Assembly: GCA_011503125.2 (NCBI GenBank)
Contig: WWBZ02000033.1
Location: 3,844,001-3,908,000 of the forward strand
DNA length: 64,000 nt
From: Botryosphaeria dothidea
Taxonomy: Eukaryota; Ascomycota; Dothideomycetes; Botryosphaeriales; Botryosphaeriaceae
Direction: 5' to 3'
In this document: positions 31,672 through 43,900 of the stretch, piece by piece
Position numbering within the stretch: position 1 is the first letter of the stretch
Layout: each line of letters begins with the position of its first letter
Notes under the pieces: generated by a model
Databases searched by the model: none
Told to the model about the DNA's origin: nothing
Seen by the model: only the letters and a program-made list of their open reading frames with translations
Translations under genes and position numbers: made by a program

Positions 31672-34600
31672 GATAGATAGATAAATTTATTTCTTCCCGA
31701 TATAGCTCTCTTACGGGTCTATACGGGGCTAGCTATCTATTATTATTTTATACGAGAAGGAAAACCTTTTCGCCTAGTAAAACCCCTCCTCTCTCTCTAG
31801 GTATACTATCCTATACTAGTTCTATTTTTTCTTCTTACTAGTAGCGGCTACTATAGTAGCCCTATATTTATCTACTAGATCTATTTCTTTAGTTCTTATT
31901 CTCGTAGTTATCCGGGTCCTAGTAGTCTTAGTAGTTCTAGTAGTTCTCCTAGTTCCTCTTCCTAGTTACCCTCCTAGATTAGTTCTCTTACTAGGCTAAA
32001 TTACTTAAGTAGCCCTAGGCGTAAGAACTAGTCTATCGCTATTTTAATCCCCTTCTTCGTTAAGAGGAGGGAATAGTAGTCCGTAGTTCCTATCTTTTAG
32101 AGTATCTATACTCTACTCTATTAGAAATCGGGGTAGAAGAGAAGGATATACTTTAGAGTTTATCTATACTAGCCGTATAGGTAGGTAGGGCTAAGGTGCT
32201 CTAGCACCTTACGCCTAGAGAGAAAGTCCTCTAGTCTAATATACTCTATACGTAGTAGAGTAGCGAGTATACTCTATAGCTTAGATAGTTCGCTATAGAT
32301 TTATCTAATTTTCGGGTTCTACTATATACTTTAGGCTACTAGCTTGCCTTACCTTTCTTAGCTAGTAAATTTTATTTATCTCTTCTTCTACTTATTCCTA
32401 TATACTATACGTAGTCTTATTCGCTCTAGAAGGCTCTAGTAGGTAGGGGGGTAGTAGTAAAAGAGGGAGTTTATCTTTTTCCTAAGTAGGGATCTCCTAG
32501 CTAGGCTAGCGGTATCTCTAGCACTTAGAGTAGCCCTAGCTATCTATTTAATACTCTAGTAAGTTTCCTCTACTACTACTATAGCTAGGCTATCTCTAGC
32601 TCTAATAGTTTAGGCTAGTACTAGTTTATTTAGGTGTAATAAGAGTAGAGGAATCCCCGTCTTATACTCTAAGGTTTATATACTAGTTAACTTATACGCT
32701 CCTAAGATAGTACGTAGGCACTAGTTTTAAATCTTCTATAGTAGCTAGATAGCTATTTTCCTCTACCCTAGGGTTCCCTCCGGGGTATACTATACTCTAT
32801 AGCTATAAGTAAGGGCTAGCCTTACTACGGCCGTATAGATATAGCGGGCTTTAGTAAATAAGGCTCCCTAGGTAGATACTGCGAGTCGGGAGAGAGATAT
32901 ATACTATTTAATTACCTTAGCTTCTATTTTCCTAATATAGGGTCCCTATCTAAGCTTATTATCTACGTAGATTCCTAGGATCTTTATCGTAGGCTTTAGG
33001 TATCTAGCAAATCTAGGGATACGGATATCTACTACTATATTAAATCTCTTCGGCTTTCTTATAAAGTAGATAAGATAGTACTTATCTAGCGAGAACGCTA
33101 ACCCGTAGGTAGCTACCTAGTGCTCGTAAACTTAGTATACTCCCTCTAATATCCTATAGTTTTATTCTATAGATCTACTAAAGGCTAGGATATTAGTATC
33201 GTCGACGAATCTAAGGGGGAAGGTATTATTCCTACGTAGCTATATAAGTAGATTAGAGGTAAAGAATAGGTAGAGGATTAGGAATAGAGAGGATCTCTAG
33301 GGAATCCCGGTTAAGGTCTAGATTAGTGGGCTAGTAAAGTCCCTAAAAGATAGCTAAGTAGTCCGGTCCTATAGGAAGGAGTGCGTAAATCTTTCTATCT
33401 ATTCGGAGAGCCTCGCTATTCTTATATTATAGAGAAGTCTCTTATAAGATATATAATCGTATACCCCTAAGATGTCTAGGCTAAGGACTAAGGCTACTAG
33501 CCCCGGATCTTACGCCTAGATAGTATAGATCTATTTCGTAAGTAGGTCGAGAGCTACTACTACTAACCTATTTCTTCTAGCTTCTATCTATATATCGGGA
33601 AGTAGTTTATAGGCTTTAGTCGCCTAGGAGATCCGATCTACTATAATCCTCTTAAGTAGCTTTCCTAGCGTATTAAGTAAAGTAATTAGTCTAAATAACT
33701 TAGCTTTAGTATAGTTATTCCTCTATAGTTTCCTTAGGACTACGGTAATAGAGCTTTTAAACTACCTAGAATAGTATCTAAGTGCGAGGTATTCCTAGAA
33801 GAGCCTAGTAAGGGGTCCCCTTAGTATCTTAGCGTATTACTTTAAAAACCTATTAATAATCTTATCTAGGCCTAGTACCTTATCTAAGGAAAGCTTCTTA
33901 ATAGTATAGAGGACCTACTCTTCGGTAACGTCTTAGAAGATCTCTACTAGCTCTAGATATATATATCTATCTAGATCTAAGAGGTCGGTAGCTCTAGGAG
34001 GGGGGAAGAACTAGTTAGTAAGGATTTCTACCTTAGCCGGATTATCGTAGCGTAGTTATCTATTTACTTTCTAGAGGAGTAGGAACTAAGATAGGGCTAG
34101 AGGCTTTAGTGCCCTTATTCTTACCTACTTTAAGAGCTTCTAGAGTGCTAATAGGTCTAAGGTAATCTTAGCTACTATTCTACGCTATACTTTTATTCTA
34201 TCTCTTCTAATCTACCTCTTCTTACTATTAGTAATAGTTTAGTAAACTATCTAGTCCTCCTCCCTCCCTATAGCTATCTACTTCCTTCTAGCTACTCTAG
34301 CCTAGTATACTAGGTCTAAATACTTCTTTATCTATTATATAGAGGTCTAGGGCGAGGGTCTCGCTACTAGGATAGTCTTCTAGATTATTCTTTAGATAGC
34401 CTTCTAGAGTAGTATAGTAAAGTAATCTAGGTCTACTTTAGTGTTAAGAGGGACTACTTTAAGGTATTTAAGCTTTAATTAGAGTATATTATTAGTTCTC
34501 TTCTAGTCTACTTTCTTCTACTAGGGCCTTAGGGGGCGTAGTTCCGCGGGGGTAAGAAAAAAATTAAGTGTAGTAAGAATAGGTAGGTGGTTAGAGGATA

Positions 34601-36814
34601 ATTTAAGCTCCTAACTAACTCCGTAACTAAGAATCTTCTTCTCTAGCTACTATATAGTAAAAATAAGGTCTAGAGTACTCTCGCTACTATTCTCTCTCCT
34701 CGTAATAGTATCTCTTAGAAGGGCTAGGTTAAGGTTAGCTATAGTAGCTATTTCGATAAGATTATCTATAAGAGTATAGTATCTTAGAGCGGTTATATCT
34801 TCCTAGATAGAATAGTAAAGGTTAAAGTCTCCTAGGAGGATATACTCCCCTAGTTTTCTAAGAGCTTCTAAGAGAAGAGATAGAGTTTCTAGAGCCGTAC
34901 TAGTATAGGAGGCTAGTAGGGAATTATAGTAGTTATAGATATAGATTATACGTATCTTAGTAGTAATAGATAGTATAATAAGATCTAGTAAGTAGACTAT
35001 TACTTACTAGGAGTCGGGGGTAATAGCCTTACTTATAAAGAAGTAGGTTCTTACTACTCCCTCCTAAGGGAAAACTATATAGTAGGTAGAGTATCTTACT
35101 ATTATCTTAACCCTTAGGTTCCTCTAAGGCTCCTAGATAGCTAGGATATAGTAGATCCTTAGGTTAACCTCCTTAAAGAACGGGAGTATTACCCTATTCT
35201 TACTCTTATAGACGTTATACTATACGATAGAGAGAGAGCTTATATCTAATATTAACTTTCTTCTATTTCTAAGTTAGGTTACGAGGGGGTCGGTAGTATA
35301 GATTACGAGGAGGCGGGAGTTCTCGTAGGCTCTTCCCCCGAGGTATACTAGGAGCTATTAAGTCCGATAAACCGTATTTAGTTAGAAGGCGGGGGGCGGC
35401 TTAGATCCCTTGGCCTGCCTAGCCCTCTCTTAGTCGGCTTCTCTTCTCTAGGCCTCTTTCTTAGCCTAACCGTTAACTAGTTAGTTTAGGGCTATATCTT
35501 AGCCGTAGGGGTGCCTCCTCTATATCTCTTTAGTACCGCTAGGCGGGCCTTAGTAGTCTTAGCCTAACGGGCTCTACGCGTTAGATAGGAGTTACTCTAG
35601 GCCGTATACTCTTAGTTATAGTTTATATATTACGTCTTCTCTTTAGGGTACTCGTAGGTATTATATACGTCGGCGTACTAGCCGTACCTATTCTCTCTTC
35701 TATAGTAGGTAGAGATATAGCTATAATCCTAGTACTTAAAGTACTAGGTTACTATAAAGGTTATACTATAGTACTCTACTATATAGAGAGTATAGTTACT
35801 AATAAGTTCTTTAGTAATAATCTAGTTAGCTGCCTCGGAGTCTATAGTACTAAGAATAATAGCTAAATACGTCTTCCTCTCTAGGAGCTTCCTTTTTAGC
35901 TAGGCTAGCTTACTAATACGTAGTCCTAGATATAAGAATAGATTTTAATCCTAAAGAATTTAGGCGGCCTAGGGGTTCTTAGTATTAATATCTTTAAGAG
36001 GAATATTATAGACTAGTACTAAGTAGAGCTACTAGTTAGAACGGACTTTCCTACCTAATCCTATAGTCTATTCCTAATTCTAGAGAAGGGCTACTCTAGT
36101 CTAAGTATTAGGTATAAAGAGTTTAACGTCTCTACTAGGGAGCTTCTTAGCCGCTAGTACTCTTTTATAAGCTAGGCTTTTCCCTACCTAGATCTTCTTA
36201 ATAATAGCCTCGTTAGTAAGGTTAGTAACTTTCTATCTATTAGTCTTATCCGGGAAGTATAGGATAAGCTTAGTAGTAGTTAGGGGGGTAGGAGGCTTTA
36301 GAGCTACTCGGGCTATAATATTAGCCTAGCTAGGTACTACGGGCGTAGGAGTAGTCTAGAGTTAGCTAACTATCTTCTAGACCTACTAGACCTCCTTAAG
36401 AATATTCTTAAGGCCTAGCTTCTTAGTAGTCGCCTTCTAGTAAATAGTAATATAATCCTAGAAGATTATCTTAGTAATATCGAGAAAATTTTTTATCTAA
36501 CTAGAGAGGACTAAAGAGAGGCTAGCGGATACTTATAGAGCTTAGAGAAGGGTATCTACTATTTTTAAGGCTCTTTTAACGTATTCTACGCTATACTAGA
36601 TGTTCTACGGTTTATTAGGAGTACGCTATAGTTAGGTAGAGGTAGTTACTAGAGGGGGCTATTCGCCCCTTCCTACGGCTTCTATATTAACTATAACGTA
36701 GCTATAGCTACTCTAAGTAGTATTTTAAGTCTCGCTAGGCCTAGAAGAGTCTCTAGGGCCCTCTCCCGGCGCCGTAGCTTAGAATCGATTTTTTAGCGTA
36801 GTTATATTTTTTTT
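31672..36814 (-). mobile_element. LINE C: full-length Tad-like LINE, inverted, RIP-saturated
   Basis: Target duplication AGGAAGGGCTATA at 31659-31671 and 36815-36827. The 3' tail (TATC repeats, read on the minus strand) is at 31672 and the 5' end, with the mutated ORF1 start next to a T-run, is at 36814. It is uninterrupted and so serves as the reference for reading the split LINE E. Within gypsy-2 it lies opposite in orientation to A and B. Confidence 0.9.
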
Positions 36815-36827
36815 AGGAAGGGCTATA

Positions 36828-38303
36828 AGAAAAATATTTAGAACTTCTTAGTAAAAGATAGTTAGATATAGCTAAAAGACGCGCTTATTATCCTAGACTA
36901 CTAACTACTACGCCTACGCCTTCTATAGAATTACTACGAAAAACTATTTATAGGATATCTAGGACTTAAAGCTATATATAGAGAGCTTATAGAAAACTAC
37001 TAGTAGACTAGATAAAGAAAAGACGTTACTTATTTCTATAAAAACTATTACTACTACCGCCGCTATAAGCTATACTCGAAGTAAAAGTAAGAACTACTTA
37101 AACCGCTATCTATTCCCTAATAGAAGTAGCTCTACGTAACCCTAGACTTTATAGAAAAACTACCGCTATATACTAGAAAGAATTAGGAATATCGATACTA
37201 TCTAGTTATTATAGACCGTTTAACTAAAGAAAAGATCTACGAGCTAATAATAATACTAGGTGCTAAAGAAACCGTAGAGGCTCTAAACCGCCGCCTCTTT
37301 TATATACGAGGTTTTCTAATAGATATTATCTCCGACTAAGGTAGCGTTATAGACTCCTATATCTATAGAAGAATTATAGAACGATATAACGTAAAGGTTA
37401 AAATATTAACTATCTTTTACCCCTAGACTAACGGCTAAAGCGAGAGCTCTATTAAAGATCTTAAAAAGTACCTCCGGATATATATTAACTACACGTAAAA
37501 TAACTAGGTCGACTTTCTACCTAAAGCTAAATTTATAGCTAATACGTATATTAGCGTATTAACTAGTATATCGCTATTCTTCGCTAATAACGGATTCTAT
37601 CTACGTACTAGCTTAGAGCCTATAAAAATCTACTAGAGTACTAGAAAAGTAGAAGTAATTAGAGTAGACCGATTAGTTAAAAGATTAAATACTATAAGAA
37701 GCTTTCTCTAAGAATAACTAGCCTAGATATAAGAAGAATAAGCCCGCTACGTAGATAAATTCCGCTAGCTATACTCTACTTTCCGTATAGACGATAAAGT
37801 ATTTATTAACGCCTAAGACTTTAACCTAGAACGGAATAGTAAGTCTCTCTTACTAAAGAACCTTAGTCCGTAGAAAATTACTAGGTTAATTAACGGTAAA
37901 GTATACGAAGTTACTATACCTCCTTATATATAAAAGAAAGAAATCTTTCCTATATTCTACCCCTAGAAGCTATATCTTACCCTAGATAATCTATACCCGG
38001 GTTAGGTCTAAGAGTCTAGTCTAGTATATATAATCTTTAATAAGGATAAGAATAAAACTTATAAGAAGTAGGAAGTACTAGAGGTAGTAGACTACCGAAA
38101 CTTAAGATATAGAGTATAGTATAAGGTTACCTTTATAGGTAACTAGGACGAGTAGAACTCTAATCTCCTATAGTAATACTAGGGTAACTATAAAAATACT
38201 CCTAATAAAATCCGTAAGTACTACGTATACTATAAGAACGCGCCCGAGCTACCTAAATTTTTTAAGAAGCTTAGTAGACCTCGCTTAGAGAAGGGAAGAA
38301 TAG
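36828..38303 (+). pseudogene. gypsy-2 pol: integrase and chromodomain-like end, RIP-mutated
   Basis: Plus-strand remnants of an integrase core (V-I-x-D-R-x-T near 37205-37225 and a later D/E region near 37330-37450), then a C-terminal part near 38065-38240 resembling a chromodomain (Y-x-V-x-F-x-G-x-W-like pattern with W as stops). It stops within ~65 bp of the 3' LTR, leaving no room for an antisense gene like that of gypsy-1. Confidence 0.7.
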
Positions 38304-38535
38304 TATTAGGCTTCTTAAGCGCTACTACTCTAAGTAACTAAGTAGATACTTAATAGTAACTAAAGGCCCTAGCTTTACTAAGAATAACTTAGTTAGGTAC
38401 TAGAATACGGGCCTAGCGCTAAGCGACTAGGTATATTTATCCTTCGCCCTCTCTTTCTAGACTCTCTTTTCTTTCTTTTTATATATAGATTTTTAGTTAA
38501 AAGTAATACTATTATTTCGGCTTTACTATCTTATA
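38304..38535 (+). repeat. gypsy-2 3' LTR
   Basis: 232 bp matching 8651-8882; followed by the target duplication TTATA at 38536-38540, after which LINE E resumes. Confidence 0.88.
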
Positions 38536-39651
38536 TTATAAGAAGATTAGAGATAAAGTAGAGGTAGAGGATTAGTAAGAGTAAGGATTTCTAAGAGATC
38601 CTAGTAGGGGTTAGAATCTATTAGCTAGTATAACTACTAAAGAAGAGCTATATAGACCTACTCTATAGAAAGAAGTAAGTAAATCTTTCTACCTAGCTTA
38701 GTAGCCTTACTACTTTTATATTATAGAGAAGCCTCTTATAGAATATATAGTTATAGGCTTCTAAGATATCTAAGCTTAGTACCGAGGCTATAAGGCCTAG
38801 ATTCTATATTTAGACGGTATATATTTATTTAGTAAGAAGTTCTAGAGCCGTAGCTACTAATCTATTTCTTCTAGCTTCTATCTAGAAGTCTAGAAGTAGG
38901 CTATAGATCTTAGTAGCCTAGGAGATTCTATCCGCTATAATCTTTTTAAGTAGTTTATCTAGCGTATTAATTAGTATAATTAGTCTAAAGAACTTAGCCT
39001 TAGTATAGTTATCCCTTTATAGCTTTCTAAGTACTACCGTAATAAAATACTTAAACTATCTAGGATAGTAGGAAAGTACTAAATACTATTAGAATAGCCT
39101 TATAATAGATTTACTTAGTATCTAAGCGTACTACTTTAGAATTCTATTAATAATCTTATCTAGCCTAAAAGCTTTATTTAAGAAAAGCTTTTTAATAGTA
39201 TAGAGGATCTACTCCTTAGTAAGGTCCTATAGTATTTCTACTAATACTAGATATATAAACCTAGCTAGGTCTAAAAGATTAGTATCTTTTAGAATAGAAA
39301 AGAACTAGTTTCTAATAATTTCTATCTTAGAGAGAGTATTATAGTATAGCTATCTATCTAGGCCCCTTAGAAGGGGAAACTAGAATAGAGCTAGTAGCTC
39401 TAGCGCCCTTATTCTTACCTACTTAGAAAGCTTCTAGACTATACTTAGGTCTAAGATAATTTTAGCTACTATTATACGCTATATCTTTATTCTATTCTTT
39501 TTAATTTATCTCTTTTTACTATTAGCTATAGCTTAGTAGATAATCTAGTCCTTCTCTTTTTCTATAGTAGTCTACTTCCTTCTAGTAGCCCTAGCTTATT
39601 AAACTAATATAGAGCTTTTATTTATCTACTATATAAATACCTAGGGCGAGA

Positions 39652-40071
39652 TATTACGCTAAGCCTTAGAAGTAAGGAAATCTAAGGGACTTAGGTATCG
39701 GGGGGGATATATAGCGTCTAAGGGTTTTACTACCGCTATCGGGATATTACTTATATAGGGGGATAGTAGCCGTAGCTAGGTAGAAAAGATAAATAAGATA
39801 GGTATTTAAGTAATAATTAGAATTAACTACGAAGGTCCTATCTACTATAAACGAATATAGTCTATATACTATAATTAGCCGGTAGTTAGCTAGACTATAA
39901 TATTAGTATAGATAGTAGGGTAGCTAATAGCTAAGGGTGATCTACTTTTAGAGGTTAGGCTTACTAGCCGCCTAAATAGGTTAAGCGTATTTCGGGGTTC
40001 GGTACGTAATAATCCGATCCCGCTTATAAGTTTCTACTACACCGCTTGCTCTACTTCCTAGGCCCGTAATA
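39652..40071 (-). repeat. gypsy-3 3' LTR (heavily RIPped)
   Basis: 420 bp, same length as 46194-46613. Differences are overwhelmingly TG to TA or CA to TA on this side, so the pair is a natural before/after record of RIP. Confidence 0.92.
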
Positions 40072-40218
40072 CTATTTCTTCTCTAGATAGCTTTCGGCCC
40101 GAAAGCTTTCTTATAAGTATATATATACTTCTAAGGTCTTTTTTTTATTAGGAATACTAATTCCCTTATTATAGTTTTAGCTCGTACCTAGCGTCGTATT
40201 ATATTAGTCTAACGTATC

Positions 40219-40970
40219 GTGGTCCGTTATCGTAGAGTCTCTACGGCTTCTCCTTGTGCCCGCTATATTCGTCTAGATTTAGTTTATTACGCCGCTTCTT
40301 TCTATCCTACCTATTCCGGCTATATTAGGGAAGATCTTACGTCGTACGAGGCTATAGCTTCTTCCGTTAATACGGAGTATAAGTTAGGTCTTTCTTCCTT
40401 TTCTTATCGTAGTAGCTAACTATTTCTTAGTTCGGCGCTTAGATCGGGCTCGTAAGAGTTTAGAGCGCTAGCTTTAAGAGGTAGCTATAGAGATTAATTA
40501 GGACGAGGAGGCCGCTAATACTACTACTACTACTACTAATACGGCGGCTTAGACGGCGTTAGTAGCGGCTTAGTATACTAGTCGCGTGGCGAAGTAGTTG
40601 CGAACTCGGTAGTAGAAGAAGCGGCGGTTACGTTTATTACTCCGGTCCGTAGAGTAGCGCGATATAGCTCTATTTTCTTGTAAAATATAGTAGCTTAAGT
40701 AGGAGAAGCGGGTAGAGCGGAAGGCTACTATTCGAGAGGGCCGTTCTTTTTAGGACGTTTCCGAGGTTTCTACCGAAGAGGCTATACCGTATTTATTTAG
40801 CGGGTCCGGTAGTAACGTAGCGGGTACCGATAGCGTAATCTCCCGGTAGGCTCCCGTAGATTAGCTTTAGGTATTCCTAGATTCTCCTTCTAGTTTTACG
40901 TCCTAGAAAAACACTCTAGGGCTAGACGATCTAGGTTTTATCGGTAGAAGTCCGCGAGAAGTTCTAGGTA
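40219..40970 (+). pseudogene. Decayed antisense Zn-cluster/coiled-coil gene of gypsy-3
   Basis: Opposite to gypsy-3 pol, between chromodomain and 3' LTR, as in gypsy-1. From 40219 the plus frame has one Cys and five Tyr at spacing x2-x6-x8-x2-x7. TGC/TGT to TAC/TAT is the RIP change, so the original was C-x2-C-x6-C-x8-C-x2-C-x7-C, identical to gypsy-1. The frame closes at 40419; a second frame from about 40433 runs to about 40970. It encodes a charged, Q/R/K/E-rich coiled coil in which the stops are TAG or TAA, as expected from CAG and CAA. The frame change, with GCTAAC and TTCTTAG at 40415-40430, suggests an intron in the same place as gypsy-1. The exact splice and start cannot be set. Confidence 0.6.
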
Positions 40971-43900
40971 ACTAAGATTTAGTAAGGGTTCCTAGGTATT
41001 TTCTAAGTCTTCGTAGTTTTTCTATTTAATAAGGTATTTAAGCTAACCGTTAAAGTCCCTTTTACTATCTAGGATTTTTTCGATATTCTATTTCTACGCG
41101 TCTTCGGGTTAGATTTCTCCCTCGAGGTATTCCGGTATTTAGGCGTTTTAGGATACTAGTTTAAGGAGTGCTACGTAGAAGACTAGACTTCGGCGTATAT
41201 TCTTTAGTAATTTAAGTTTAAATATAATAGAGGAAAGTTTTTATTTAATTTCGAAGGAACTAATTTTCTTATAATCTAATTTAGGGCTTAGTCGGTTAGT
41301 TTTAAGGTTTTTAGTAAGTAGCTAGACTTTATCTTCCTCTTCTAGGAATAGCGGCTTCTAGCGCCTTCGATTATAGTATATAGCTATACGGTAGTTAATA
41401 AATTCGATATCTTAAGCGAGGCTTTAGTATAGTCCTTTTAGTTATTCTACTTAGAGTATTTCTTTCTACGCTATATTTTTCTAGAGAATAAGTTCTCTAT
41501 AGACTTAGGGTTCGAAACCGTAGTTAACGTAGAACGGCGTTTCTTAGATTATTTCCGCGATTATACTATTATATATAAATTAGGCTAGAGGTAGAAATTC
41601 TACCTAGTCGTTTTATTAGTAGTTTACGTAACTTCGTAGGTATTCTTCTAAGGTTTAATTAAGCCGTTTTATTTATCCGTCCGTCTAAGGGTGGTAGGCG
41701 GTAGATAGCTTATACTTTATTCCGAGTTTATTTATTAGGGTCTACTAGAATCGTGCGCGGAAGCGGGTGTCTCGGTCTAAGATAATTATCTCTAGTATTC
41801 CGTAGTTTACGAGAATATAGCGTAGGAAGATATATACTAGCTTAGGGACTCCCGAGGCTTCTTTATAGAGGATAAAGTACCCCTATTTCGAGAGTCTATC
41901 CGTAATTACTAAGATAGAATCGTAGCGCGTCTTAGTAAGGGGTTCTTTAGACTTAGATAGTTTAGTAATAAAGTCTAGTGCGATAACTTTCTATAGTCGG
42001 TCTAGCGGGGTAATTAGCTATAGTTTTCCGTATAGAGCGTAGCGTACTACCTTATTTCGGGCGTAGTCCTTATATTCTATAATAAACTAGCGTACTTTTT
42101 TCCTAAGATGCGGTATATAGAATAATCGCTCTATTTATTCCGTAGTAGGGTTAATATCGTAGTAGCCGTAGGCTAGAGGTATATAGATATTCTTAATTAT
42201 TTATCGCCTAAGTCGTTAAGGTACGTAGACTAGCCCCTTAAAGAGGATAGTTCCTTCTAGGCTTAGTATAAGATTAGAATCTTCCTTAGGATATTCGCGG
42301 ATTTACTCTAGAAGTTATTATACTATAGTATCGTTTTCGTAGGCTGCTCGAATATACTCTTCCTAAGTAATTTCTAAGGAATTAATTTCTTAAGGGAGGT
42401 CCGTGCTTAGGACTCCCTCTAGATTTTAAGGTCCTACTTAGTTTAGTAATTCCTAGTTTAAGGATTCTACTTAATTTTAAAATTCTTCTAGATTATTTAT
42501 TTGTTAATTTAGTAATTCTTAAGGATTTCGCGATCTTTAATTGTTTTAGGTTCCTTAGTTTTAGAATTCTAGCCTATTTTAGCTTCTTGCCTAATTTCGC
42601 GTAATTAGTACTAAGAGACGGATTGCCGCTAGTTCTAGTTACGGACGGTTAAGTTTAATATTTCCTTCGTTATTTCGTTCTAAGAGTGCGGAAGATAGTT
42701 CGGGCCGGTTAAGAGTGTAGTCGTATCTTCGGCTAAGTGCGTCTATCTTCCCGTTTTCGGATCCCTTACGGTATACTATCTTAAAGTTAAATAAGGCTAG
42801 TTATTCTATCTATCTTACTTACCGTCGGTTAAGGATTTTTATCGTTATAAAGGCTCCTAGGTTTTAGTGGTCGGAATATACTATTATTTTAAAGTTCGCT
42901 CCTTCTAGGTAGTATCTCTATTCTTTAAAGGCGATAACGATAGTAAGTAATTCCTTATCGTAGATATTATAGTTAAGTTCTACGGGGGTTATTTTTCTAG
43001 AATAGAAGGCTACGGGGTAAAGTCGTCCTTAGTTATCGGGTTAGCTAAGGTAGGCTTCTATAGTATAGTCGGAGGCGTTAGTTTCTAGGTATATTAGTTT
43101 ATCTAGATCGAATAGTACTAGGACTAGGGCTTCCGTAAAGGCCTTCTTTAGTAGCTCGAAGGCTTTCTTCTATAGGTCTTACTAGTCGAAGTAAGTATTC
43201 TTTCGTATAAGCCGGGTTAAGGATTCCGCGAGTTTAGTATAATCTCGGATAAATCGCCGGTAGAAGTTAGTAAAGCCTAGAAATAATTATACTTCTCGAA
43301 GGTTCTTAGGTATAGGCTAGCTAAGGATAGAGTCTACTTTCTTAGGGTCTATTATAACTTCGCCGGGTCGGATAATAAATCCTAGGAACTCTACTTCTTA
43401 AATATAGAAAGCGTATTTTTCGGGTTTAACCTATAGCTTCCGTTCTTATAGCTTCTTTAGCACCTTCTCTACGTATTCCTAGTATTCTTCGAGTATTTCG
43501 GAGTAGATTAAGATATCGTCGAGGTATATAGTATAGAAGACGTCTAGGTATTCGCGGAGGGTGTCGTTAATTATAGCTTAGAAGGTTGCGGAAGCGTTCG
43601 TAAGTCTAAAGGGTATAACTAGGTATTCGAATAGTCCGAATCGGCTTCGCTATGCTATCTTCTATTCTTCTCCTTCCTTAATTCTAATTAGGTAATAGCC
43701 GTCTCGGAGATCTAGTTTAGTAAAGTATTTTACTTTCCGTAGGCGGTCGCGTAGTTCGTCGATCCGGGGTAGAGGGTACCGGTCCTTAATAGTAATATCG
43801 TTTAAGGCTCGGTAGTCTATATATAGTCGTAGTTTGCCTCCTAGTTTCGGTATAAATAGGATGGAAGATGCTGCTAAGAACTGCGAGGGCCGTATATATT

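Larger units (their letters stand above)
8651..38535 (+). mobile_element. gypsy-2: RIP-degraded Ty3/gypsy element split by three LINEs
   Basis: Bounded by 232-bp LTRs and the 5-bp duplication TTATA (8646-8650 and 38536-38540), inserted in the reverse transcriptase region of LINE E. Its own sequence is 8651-9978, 23151-24389, 29534-31671 and 36815-38535, about 6.4 kb once the inserts are removed. The order is Gag, protease, reverse transcriptase with A-Y-L-D-(D/N)-I-L-I-Y-S at about 30486-30515, RNase H, integrase (36.8-37.9 kb) and a chromodomain-like end near 38065-38240. Reverse transcriptase before integrase places it in Ty3/gypsy. It is RIP-saturated throughout. Confidence 0.88.

Noticed and set aside
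40219..40419. 66-codon plus-strand frame read as a present-day small gene
   Set aside because: The cysteine positions are mutated to tyrosine and the downstream frame is full of stops; it is a relic of the longer antisense gene, not a working gene.
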